A stretch of DNA of 64,000 bases, taken from positions 30,026,383 to 30,090,382 of the forward strand of contig OX463814.1 of NCBI GenBank assembly GCA_949825045.1. Direction: 5' to 3'. A model generated the notes under the pieces. That model was given only the letters and a program-made list of their open reading frames with translations. It made no database searches and had not been told where the DNA came from. Shown here piece by piece: positions 1-12,600 of this stretch. Every line of letters starts with the position of its first letter. Within the stretch, counting starts at the first letter, position 1. The DNA is from Argyresthia goedartella. Lineage: Eukaryota; Arthropoda; Insecta; Lepidoptera; Argyresthiidae. A program made the position numbers and the translations under genes.

Positions 1-667
1 GTGAAATCTTAGAAAAATATAAGAATGCAGCTGAACAACTGGCACATAAAGAAAATGAGCTACTGACACAAAAATCATTATACGCCGATTTGCGTAACGA
101 ATATGAAAGCAGACTTAACGAACATACTGATAGTGTAAATTTGATCCAGAACATGAGACAAGAAGTAGCACTTTTGAAAGATACTTTAGTCATAAAGAAA
201 GAACTTATCAAGTCATTAGAAGATAATATAAATTCTTCTCGCAATAGTACTGATGGTAAATTACTAGAATTCATCGAAAAAATAAAAGGTCTCGAAACTC
301 AGATCAGTGATTTTAAAGCAGTAAATGAAATTATAACGACTGAAAGGGATATTTATGCGACCGATTTGAAAAAAGCTGGTGAAGTTATTAAAGCGCAAAA
401 CGAAGAAATAGTCAAATTAGGCACTGAAGTCCACAAGCTGACGGAATCTGTAAAAGAAAAGATATCTCTCGTGGATACGATAACACAAGATTCTAAGATG
501 CTATTAGAGCAAAAACAATCCTTATACGAGGTTAATTCGGAATTAAATGCTAAAATTAAGGAAATTCAAGACAATAACGACGAGAAAAGTAGCGAAATTA
601 AAAGACTGGAAATGAATATGAAGACACTTCAGAAATCTGTTGAGATCCAGAGCAGCATGCTTACTAG
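1..667 (+). CDS. Host gene exon 1 of the window (5' end outside)
   Basis: The frame is open from base 3 to the donor at 668 (AG|GTGTGT). About 221 residues, almost all Glu/Lys/Leu/Ile/Gln-rich heptads typical of a parallel coiled coil. The exon ends after two bases of an Arg codon that is completed at 1482. Confidence 0.9.
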
Positions 668-3600
668 GTGTGTATTTTAGTACTATAAAGAAAAGTTCAA
701 GTGAATAATATACCAAGACGATATTGTATCTTTAGCTAAATTTCGTATAAAATACATCGAAAAGCAACAACTATGTGATATACGTTGTATATGTCCCCGT
801 CAGATAGTCAAAACCGTTAGTTGATGAACTAACGTTTTTTTTCTCTCGTAAGTTGGTCAACTATCGATAGATAGTAAACTGTCGCGTACTGCTTACTATA
901 TGACGCGTAAGTTCAACTAACGGTTAAAAACGTTAAATAGTAAACTGGTTTAGTAAATTAACTTGAATTGCAAATGAAATACCGGGGCGAACACTGCTGT
1001 AGCTTAGGTGAAGACTAGAGAGGGCGAGCGCAGCGATACCCCCGAAGAGTCGTCGTATTAGGTTGACATGTATGAACAAAAGAAACGTAAATTCTATACC
1101 CTGTCGGTCTGGTTTACTATCTGTCGATAGTGATCAACTACCGCGTTAGTTTATCAACTGACAGTTTTGACTATCTTCCGATTTTACGATACATTCTTCA
1201 ATTTTTATCCCTTAATTATTGTTTCCGTTTTATAACCTCAAAATGGCACCTTCGCCGCTTGATTTTTGGTTCTCAGGCGCAAAAAATCTATTCGTAACTC
1301 GTTCGAAAAGGCTTCTTTACGAACCTCGCTACGACCCCACCTTGAGCTCGTGCCGTAAACTTCTCGGTTCGTAATTATAAGCTTTTGCGAGCTCGTACGA
1401 AATTTACTATTTATCAATCTCCTGCAAGTTCAATATTCATTTTTAACATAACTACTTACCATTACATTATCATTCTTACAGGCTCCGAAATCAACACGAT
1501 GATGATGCCAAGTTACTGGGCGAAAAAGAGACAAAACATCAGGAGTTGTTAAACAAATATGCGGCTTTACAAAAAGAGTATGATGCTGCCCAAGAAGCTA
1601 TGAAATCTGCTAAAGAAGACATAAACAATCTACAAACTCTGAAGACATCTCTGGAAGTATGCTACAAGGATTTGTTCATAATTGAGTATATTGAGTTGTT
1701 CCCTGTCCTTAACGAAATAATGATGATTCGAACATTTCATCAGTTAGGAGGATCCAGTAATCACCTACTGAAAGAATCATTGTCGGTCGGTCGAGTCGGT
1801 TGAATAAAAACTTTCGACTCAATTACGTAATAAATATAACTAAGCTAAAATCGTTTCTTCCAGATTCGCATATCTGAACTGGAAGGTGAGACAAGCGGAC
1901 GCCGCAAGGATAGAACGTCATTTGACGTCAGTTCCGACTCGCGACGACGTCGTCAAAGCCTACTCGAATCGAGGCGCCAATTCGCAGATGAGAAGCAGGA
2001 GTTTGAAGGTGAGTTAGTTAGACCCACTTGTCTAAGTAACCTAACCTAACTTCGGACATAACAAAATGTGGCTCTCCGACCAAGTTCATTAGAGTGGCAT
2101 TCATTAGGGTCAGCAGTCTCTTCGGACACTATTCTCTCACGTTTGGCACGGAAATGTCCCGGGACAGTTTATTCGGTTAATTTTAAGTTTTGACGTTTTA
2201 TAATTTTTTATTGATGTTTATATGTATTTGACGAAGCGTTTGTAGATATCATTTTGTTTCTAATTATTTTAAAATCAGTTAAGAACATAATGTCTTTCAT
2301 TCTCTGAATAACTGACAACTCCATATAAATTTGTATCGAGTTGTCAAAGTGTGAGCTCGAAGACTCGAAGCAACCAAAAATTGGTCAAAATTGTCAGTTT
2401 TCTCGGACACTTGACATAAAACTGCGTCCAGGTTGCTTAAGGGGACTAGAATGGAAAGGCACAACAACAACAACAATCACATTTCTCGTATTTTATGATT
2501 GAAATGAGATCGTATAGATTAAATGTATCTAATGAAATGATATGGTTCATATGAATCTAATTTCAGATAATAATATGGAAGCGATGTTCGCGTCTCGCAG
2601 CAAACCGGACGATATGTTCATGGATGTTGAAGATGACAACAGGAGCTCAAATAGAAGCTCGCCAAGTCGGAATAACAGCAGACGGTATGTGATACCCCGC
2701 ACCTATTCATTAAAGACATAATTCGGAATGAGCTGGAAAGCTTTACCCATATTGCAAATTCACTCGACACACACATTCATATTGTCACACATTGAAATTC
2801 CGCGGCGATTGGCTGACCCCCTGTCACGCAATATGGACGAATTACTAGATAAACGTAGGCGCAGAGCCTCTGCCACCCCATATGGGAAAAGGCGTGACAC
2901 GTGACACCTTTGTTTGATTAATTTATTTATATATTTATTTTTATTTTACAGCCGCGATAGTTTGTTTGCGCGTGGAGAACAGGTACGTATTCTTATTTTT
3001 AATATAGCTTTATTATATGAAATTTTCAATATAACTTCTGTACTAACACACCATTCACATTTTTTTTATATTTTTTTATACAGAATTAATATTTTAACAA
3101 ATAACAATAATTTAAAATAATAATAATGACAGTCTAGTAGATTTGATCTTCACCTAAAGTGGGGCCAAGATAAAGTATTGCAATTGTACCTGTTAAAAAA
3201 TAATTATTATACATACCTACCTGGCTTTAAGCCTAATTTTGAGGGTAGCATACTTGACTTCCTTTCCGGTGCGACGAATTTAGCCAAAGTAGATCCTTCC
3301 AGTAGTCAGCCACCGCGATGGCTTTGTCATTGGCCTGCATAAGGTCGGCGTGTGTGCAGTAAGTCGGACACAGCGGGCGCGATAGTAGGTGGCCGGAAGG
3401 TTGAGGGGCACCGCAACGGCAGCTTGTGCTTGCGTCCTCAGGCAGGATTCCCCAGCGGCGCATGTTGTCTCTGGTGCGCCCGACGCTTGATCTCAGCCGG
3501 TTCAAAGTTTTCCACAGCTGCCAGCCCAGGGGGTCTACCGCGCAGTAGCCGTCGGCATCGGTATCGGCTTAATTTTGACAGCCGACGTCGATTTCGTACC

Positions 3601-6600
3601 GCGCAATTTCTCCAACTGACGCGTTGGTTTGGATTACGATGACGACAGCGAAAGAACGAATGATATTGTGGGACGAGTGATATTTTGACAGTTGATTGGA
3701 CGTAAAAGCTACCGCGCACGAAAATTTAAAACGACGGCCAAAGCCGACGCGTCGTATTGAAGTGTCATTTCAATACGGCATCTCTTGGGTTGCCTTTTTG
3801 CGTTTGGAGTTAACATTGTTCTGTGCTTTTGATTCGATTTGTGCGAAGAAGGAAGACGGTGAAACTATGGCTTGGGTAGCCTTGAGGGCTGCTGCGGAGG
3901 AAGAGCGGCTGAAGAGAATGAACGTAACACGCAGAAGGATTGGGCGCGCACTGGCTCGACCGATGTTGCTTCCCGATACCGATTTCGTTGGGCGGTTTCG
4001 CTTATCTAAAGCTAAATTTGTGCGGCTATGTGAAGAGCTTATACCGCTCTTGCCGTCCAATGAAAGGCCCAGCGGGATTAGACCCGACATTAAGGTACGT
4101 ATACGTGGACAATTGGTCGCAAAGTTTGGCATAAAAATTCTCAGTGGGTAATTTACTATGTATAGTACTTTGTGGAGTGAGCATGACACTTCTTTCTTCT
4201 GTGTATTTTGGCAGTAAAGGTTGTTCCAATAAACGCCCAATTGCCACTATAATAAAGTGAAGCAAAGTGACATTTACAAACGATTCAGGTGAACAATAGT
4301 GTTTGATTGACCTCATGCTATGAATACACAGGCCATTCTTTTGTTTACAGATACTGGCTGCACTAAACTTCTATGCGACTGGTAGTTATCAAGGTAGTGT
4401 GGGTGATAATGACATTCTTCACCTAAGCCAGCAGTCAACATCAGAATGCTTGCTTGATGTGACAGACGCACTCAATACTCCTGCCATATTGAGGAAATAT
4501 GTAAAATTTCCACAGTCCCAGGCGGATCGAGTCGCTGTAGCAATGAGGTACGTACCTAATTTCTTTTGCTCTCATAAGCACACCAGTCGAACAAACTAAC
4601 AATGGAGAACAATAGATACATAAAAGCGTCGACTTGAGGGTGGGTAGGAAGTTACAATAAGCACTCAGTCATTGTGCTCTTTAACTATACTTTTTATTTA
4701 TACTGGAATGATTAAGACTTTTTTGGTGCTTTTTTGTGTTGGTGTTTAAAAATACTACTAAGCTACCTATTTTCAGATTTAATGAGAAATTTACATTTCC
4801 TGGCATCATTGGCTGCATAGATGGAACACATGTGGCTGTCATAAAACCTACAGATGATGAGGAGGCTTTCTACAACAGAAAGGGCTACCATTCTCTTAAT
4901 GTTCTTGCAGTGAGATATACACTTTTTACTTTGCATTTTTATTTCCAATGCGGCGAGGCAAGGCGAGGCTTATGGCCAGCAGTGGACTCATCAATTCTTT
5001 CTTTACAATATTGGTGTTGATAGTCTTTTGAGTGTTTCAATTGTTCCTTTGTCTCTTTTGGGCATATTAATAACAACTATAAAAAATTGCTACTTTTATT
5101 AACTGATAGACTATATCTATAAAAATCTTAAAATATTTTCAGATTTGTGATGCGGATCTCAAGATCTTACATATTGATGCCTCATTCGGAGGTGCAAGCC
5201 ATGACTCTCATGTGTGGAACATGTGCCCGGTCAATACAGTCATGCGTAGACTGCATGATGAAGGGCAGAATCTCTGGCTTTTGGGTAAGCAGAATAAAGT
5301 GATAGCTAAAATTTTTTAAATTTTTACAAAACCCGTTCTGCCATTACCAAGATATTTTGCTTTTAACAGAGTTGGTCAATTACCTTTACTCGATGATAAC
5401 GTGAGGGTCTTCTATCAATTTATATAGTTCTATTTGTTTGTAAGATTTGTAATTTGCAACACTGGAAGATTAAATAGATTCTTAGCAGCATTCCTATAAC
5501 TACTTGCAGGTATAATAAAGAGAATGACAATAATTTAATTAAATTGCAGGCGACTCTGGCTATGCCCAGCGTCCGTGGATGATGACCCCCATACTACATA
5601 CTGAGCCGAATTCACCAGAAGCGCACTATACTTCAGTCCACGTGCGCACACGGAATGTCGTTGAACGCACTTTCGGTGTGCTTAAGTCCAGGTTCCGCTG
5701 CCTGTTGGCGCACAGAACCCTGCACTACAAGCCACGAAAGGCAGCGCAGATTGTGAACGCATGCGTTGTGCTTCACAATTTTATAAATGATCCGTATTTT
5801 GAGGTCGACGGTGAGATTATGCGTCGTGATGAAGAACGGCAGCCTCCTCGTGCGCCAGTTCACCCTCATGGAGGCGAGGGCTTGAATGACAGGCAGCATA
5901 TAGTGGAGAGGTTGTGGAACAACCGACGCTAATTAACCGACATTATTTGGCGGTATGATGATTGTGCCGGATAAGCAATTAGCAATCCTGTAATATAGAC
6001 ATTACATAGTACATGCTCAAACATGAACCAAACTTGAATCTAGCTCGGTTGTTTGGAATCCGCACGAAAGCTCATACGTCCTTATGCTCGATACACAGTT
6101 TTTCGTAGATACCTATTTATGAGGAAATTTGGATACTAGTACTAGTTTTATACTACTCTCCCTAATAGAAGTTAATAAACAACTGTAATTAAAAGAGTGT
6201 AGAATAACTCCATAAGAATTAGTTTTAGAACGGAGTTGTCTTATACCCTTGTAAAGTAATAAGTGTCTAGCGATACTATTATAACACTATGAGCTGTAAT
6301 AAGTAAGTGATGACGTGCAAAATACAGCACATATACAGCTTTATTGATAAAAGTAGCTTTAAGGTGACACACAACACTTAAGTTTTATAGTAGAGTTCGA
6401 ATATTCTGTTATTGCATCTTAAACCTACGAAAATTCCTTTATAATGATTTTATACAGCTTGAGCTGTATACTAGCTGACAAAACACTTTTATACGACTAA
6501 AATATTTTTCTGACACTCTTATACGTTTCATATAGAACTCTAAGTTCTAAATAGGTTGGTTTATGGATGTTGACGACACTTCCTTGCTGCTTGGGCAATG

Positions 6601-9600
6601 ATGATGATGATGATGTTAATAATAAAAATATTGTAAATAGATTTTAGACTTCATTTATTTTACTACCCCCTATTGATAGGGCCGATCGAGAGATGGTCGG
6701 ATTAATCATCCGACGTCCTCTCGATTCGCTCTAACGCGGCAGCGAAGTCTTCGCGCATGCCGGCAATCTCTAGCTTAATTTCGCGAAGTGTAGCGACCGT
6801 AGTCTCTTGGGCCGCTACACTTCGCTCAAACAGCGCCAACATGCGCTTCTCCGCCTCTATTCTATTTTGCTCCGCCTCCCACGCCCAGCGCGGTTCTGGG
6901 ATTTCCACTGGGTCTGGAAAAATAAAAACAGGGTAATGAAAACAACCTTCCCAGATGGACAATGCATGAATGACTGCGCCAGAATTGGTGATTTGCATGC
7001 AATTTTCATTTTTTGAACTCACTGGCTGCCGTGGCGGTCGCTCGGCGCTTTCTTTTTGAAGCGGCTGGCGACTCTCCCGTAGATGGAGGTCCTAAAAAAA
7101 TAAGACATAAATTATTCACAAACGTTTACTAGATAAAAACTACCTAACAACTTCATCTAAGCAATTTTCAATGGAATTTATATGTAAATTAATTTATAAA
7201 CATTCATTTTTACTTCTCCAAGTAGTCTACGTCGGAAAATCAAAATGTAAAATAAATGAGTAGTAAATCCGTGTAAATAAAGTGTTTTAACCATTTAGCT
7301 GGCAAGGGCACTTGACTAAAGAAAATTAGCACTTTTCTGCTGTATTTTCGAACGACCAACCTATTCAATGACACTCCAAACCAAGGGATAAACAAGAGAA
7401 AAAACTTGCCTTCGACTGGAGGAGCATGGCTCGTACTAGGCTGGGTGGCTGGCAGCCTAGGCTGTAGAGCTGGCATCAGTGGCATGTCGAAGACAGGGGT
7501 GTATTCTACAACAACTTCTGTTTCAGCATCAGGCATGGGTGGGCTTGGCGGGGGAGCGATTTCTTCCTGAAGCTGTAAATGGGCAGGGTAATTAAATAAT
7601 TTATATTTCGGTATATTGGTCACAATACAATACTTTTTGCTGTGTGGTGACGGCCGAAGAAACAACAACAGCAGTGGACCATAAATCTACATGTTATCTG
7701 CTAAAAGTATGATAAATAAACAGACCTCACAGTTAAGTGCCATATTGTTATTGAAAAATTAATGATTATTACTTGCAAAAAATTAGTAAACTGCATTATT
7801 TGAGCATGCAAGTTAAAAAACAAGATCAAAATTACTATAAAGTCTATACTATTACTATAAAATTAATATAAACTATATATAAATATATAATGAGTGTAGT
7901 GTAAAGCCTCATGTAAATGGTAAACAATTACTAATAATACAAAGCATCAAAAGGTGTTGGTATACACACATAAACATATAGATAAACACCCAGATAACAC
8001 GAATGCTCATCACACAAATGCTTGACATCAATCCCACGACCTCGAGCACAGCAGGCAGGATCTCTACGGAATGCGCCACAAAGACGTCAGTAAAGTTTAC
8101 CATGAATACAAGGCTTGAGAAATAGGCAAAGAAAAGCAAAAACATCATACATCGAATGGGATTCTGACTTCTTCATCCCCCAACACCGCCTATTTCCCAA
8201 TAATGGAGAAGATCCTCTCTTCCACTTGGGTTAAAACATCAGCAGAAGGTGGACCTCCTCCTGTCCCACGCCTGTGCACTTCTTGCTCCCCTACCTTCTT
8301 CTTGACGCGATATTTAATTTCGCGCCAATACTAAACATGCAATTATGCACAAAAAGGGTGAAAACACAATGTTAGGTGGAAAAAGAAAAAGAAATAATGA
8401 AAACACAATGTTAGGTAGAAAAAGCAAAAAGAAATGATGAAAACACAATGTTATGTAGAAACACACAATACCAAAATAATTCTGAACTCTGAAATAATCA
8501 CACACTTACGTCGCGCCACTGAGTGCCCGTTTTAAAGTGCCCCATGACTGCATTCAGTCTGGCCGCCAGCTCCTCCCATTGCTGCCTAACAGCGATCTTG
8601 CCCTGAGGCGTGTCCAAAGACTGGCCCCTAGCCAAGGCCCTGTGCTCCTCCATTAAAGAAACCATCAGCTCCATCTGCGGGAGAGTAACTTTCCTCGCGG
8701 CAGGCATCTACAAAATACATAGGAATGAATTCACTTAGGTATCTAATACATTTGGAGTACTAAAAAGCAAAACAATGTTTACTTACTTTACTTGTTCTTT
8801 AATATTCAATAAAATAAAATTTAGTAAAGTAAACATAAACATAACCTCTCTCCATGTCATGTGAATAAATTTAACGTTCCGTTCCGTTACCGCCACACGT
8901 TAAAAAAATTAGATAATTAAGTAAAAAACAATGTAAATAGGTCGAAATTGAACAAAATTTTCAAGAAATCAACTAAACAAAGAACAATTTGTCCTATACG
9001 TATCTTTTAATCAATAAATTGTAAAAAAATTCAACAACTTTTTTGTGCCGAGTTAAACGAATTGAACAAAACGGAACGCAAGACGACGGAGTATTTTCAT
9101 TCCTTCATGATGACGACGGTCACCAAACCGACGCAAAATTATTTGCGCGGTACCTAAATTTCAATAGCGTCGGCGTCGGCGTCGTATTCAAGCGTCGGTG
9201 TCGGGTTCAAGCCGACGGCTACTGCGCGGTAGGCCCACAGGTTTTGGCCCTGAGGGAGTTGTTCCTCAGGTTTTCCCCAATCAGAGCTTATGTGGCTTTG
9301 GGTGGATTGCTCCCAAAACCTAAGCTTTGCGGCGGTAGGCGTCTCAGCGAGAGGGTCTGTTGTGGCCAGGAAGCTTCTTCTCGATTTAAGACGAGGTTTT
9401 GCTGGCTCCTGACCAACAACGGGTGGCTAGAGTCGTTGCACTGTTTCCCCCACTCGAACATGAAGGCCACCCCACGGCGATCAGAAGGGGGGATATGCCA
9501 GCCAGACGTTGTAGCATATCCGTGTGGGTAGGCTTGAGACAACCCGTGTCTAGTTTAGCGCCACGTCCACCTCCTTGGAGTGCGGGGAGTTGTTCCACAC

Positions 9601-12600
9601 TGGGGCAGCATACTCCGCCGCTGAGTAGCAGAGAGCCAAGGCACTGGTTCTCAGTGTGTGCGGATGAGCGCCCCACGTTGTTCTGGCGAAGACTTTCAGC
9701 TAGCTCTTTTGGCAGTGACTTTTGAGCGATAGAGTGCGATCAAGCGTTGCTCCCAGATACACCGGGGTGAAAGTGAAACTTCCTGTTTAAAACTCCTAAA
9801 ATACATGTCACATCCGTTTTGAACCTCAGCAACATTGCACGCGTAAAGTTTCAGAAATGGCGGCAATTGGAGCCAGCATCATAATAAACCTTATGGAAAT
9901 TATGAAACTGATTGTGTATCGTCATCGTGTACGTGATGCACAGATAGGCTGCGCATAATGTTACACAAAATTAAGGCCAATAGATGGAAATAAACACAAA
10001 CTTAAGAAAAGTCTGATGAAGTTATCTTTCAGACTTAGCCTCTCATCTTCAGAATTTTTAAACACTTACGGTTTCTGGCTATTGACTTATCTGATCAATA
10101 AGAATCTAAGAATATACAAAGCTTTACCTCCAGTAGCAGTAGCTGTTGCTTCAGTCAGCACATACAAGTTCACCGAGATTGGTGCTCGGTGGTTGGCTGC
10201 TAGCTCGCCATTCACCTCGACTACGAAGACCGCAGTTGTGAGGTCAGGATCGTAGGTCAGGTCAGTCGCCTGACCTACGAACCTCAGAGCTAGAAATCAA
10301 AATGTATAGGGTATTTCCCGTTAACCTAGAATTATGCAATTTGGCAAGTAATACCGTCTTATTATCTAAGTATAGGGAAAAATCTGAAAACTATACATTT
10401 GTAATTAAATCATAAAAATCAGAGTCTTTATATAATAATAATAATAATAATAATATAATAAAACGTTTATTTCGGACAACAAAAAGGATCCATATATAGT
10501 TAGTATCACACAATTTACTTAATGCTATGTTAGTTACTTAATACTATACACATTTATATACAAATTGAAACCCTAATTCATGTAAATGGGCCTATCTGTT
10601 GCCCGACTCATTTTCCCACATACTGTCAGAGTCCCTGTCACGACACTCACCCAGTGTTTAAGTATTGGGCCATCGTGCCGCCCTGCGATGACCTGCAGGA
10701 TGCTATTGGTGCTGTCACGCGTTCTGCTAAGTAAGGAGGCCGTTCTCTTACGTATGATGGAATGAAATCCATCAGTACGTGCCTCAACAAACATGCACGA
10801 TGCACTGCAGTAGCGTGGCAGCCCCAGCAGCATCCTGAAAGCATTGTTATACTGGACGCGCAGGGCATTGAGAGACTTTTGGGTATAGTTGATCCATAGG
10901 CTGCACGTGTAAAATGATTGACAATAAGCCTTAAAAGGTGTAATTTTGACTTGCCTTGTACAACGTGCGAACCTACGAGCCAACATATTCGCCCGAACTG
11001 CCAATGCCCTGCGCTCCCGCTCAATATCAAGATCATCTTCAGGTCCTCCGTCACTATATGACCAAGGTATTTAAAACTTTTTACTCTATTGAGATTTTTG
11101 CCATATAATCTTAATGCCGGCAATACACTCGGAAGTTTACTACCCGCCCCAAAGACCATAACTTCACTCTTCTTTACATTATATTTGAGGCCATGACTCT
11201 CCGCATACCGCTCACATGTGCTGAGTAGCCTTCTCAAGCCCCCCGGCGATGGGCTCAGCAGCACCATGTCATCAGCATAGCTTAGATTGTTGCAGCTTTT
11301 TCCATCGACATAGCAACCTGCATGCATGCTGCTAAGCTCACCCACTAGGTCGTTCACATAAAGGTTGAACAGCTTTGGGGACGTTAGCCCCCCCTGCCTA
11401 ACTCCACATTCCATACGGTACGCGTCTGAAAAGTCGTTTCCCCATTTTACTACATTAGTTTGGTGCTTATACCAGTATTTAAAGATATTGATGACCTCGC
11501 CTGGTAGGTTAGTTTCCCGATACTTATCCCACAGGACGGCAATGCAAGGGACGGCGGAATATGTACCTACAAATTTCACGAAACCCTCGGTTGGCGAATC
11601 CGACTCGCACTTGTCCGGATTTTGACCGGCATTGTGGCATTGAGTTGTTTAGCTTGTTCTGTAGTACCAACTTCACAGACAAAGTAGGGGCGGCACGCAG
11701 GCGGGCGTCGGCGTTCGAAATTTGAATCATAATATGTAGAAAATTTACACATTATGGTCATAATGTTCAATATTCAGATAAGAAATGAGTTTTACAAAGT
11801 ATTTTAACATTATGCTGATCGTAACGTGCGGTTTTTGGACGCAGTAAATATTGTTTATGATACGTGTGTAGATTAATTAATATATAAGTATGTAATTTAT
11901 AAGATGCCTGATAAATTGTAAAATTATAATATTATATATCTCCGTTTAGAACCGAGTCTTATAATTTAGAAATTCTTTGATATTGTAGAAACACTTTTTT
12001 ATTAGCCATTTTCTCAGGTTATGTTTAATAAATATGTCAAATGGTAGCTCTTGTAACTCTACTGGAAAATAATAAAAAAAAAAAATCGCCATCCAGTAGC
12101 AGTTTCGCTTCAGCAGCTCTGTGTGCGGCTTTGGTAGGCTCAGCTTATTGGGAAACCTTGTATTGAAGTTACATGTTATTGTTTTTTTTATTAATAGGTC
12201 CATATTTTGCTTAACAAATACACAGATTTCTAATATGTAGATCCCTGCTATAGTAAGGAGATTGAGTTTTTTTTAAAGTGGTCTACAAGATTCAACAGGG
12301 TTCACTCCGCATATTGCGCGTACACATATCCTTCGTATATGAAATAAACATCCGATTTCCATTGTGTTGCCCCACACAACTATGCCGTATCGTAAGATAG
12401 ACGCGACATAGCCATGATAAGCAAGCATTGCTGTTTCATGTCTGCAACTTTAACCAGCCTGTAGAGTACAAACAAAAACCTATTGATCTTTTTAATTATA
12501 TTTTTAATGTGTGCCCCCATGATAGTTGAGTCAATCGTAATACCTAAGAATTTCATTTCATTGGATTCCTTTATTTTTCTAATTATTATATTGGACTGTC

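Larger units (their letters stand above)
3535..9232. mobile_element. PIF/Harbinger DNA transposon inserted into the jockey LINE
   Basis: Perfect 22-bp terminal inverted repeats: CTACCGCGCAGTAGCCGTCGGC at 3535-3556 and its reverse complement at 9211-9232. Between them lie two convergent spliced genes, the standard Harbinger pair: a transposase on + (3867-5932) and a Myb/SANT-type protein on - (6702-8707). Both flanks are jockey sequence on the - strand, so the insertion point lies inside that LINE. I could not define the usual 3-bp target duplication. A ~110 bp LINE scrap at 6028-6135 sits between the two genes. Confidence 0.88.

Noticed and set aside
3696..4151. Harbinger transposase starting at 3696
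   Set aside because: The stretch before 3867 reads like untranslated terminal sequence; ATG 3867 fits the family length better.
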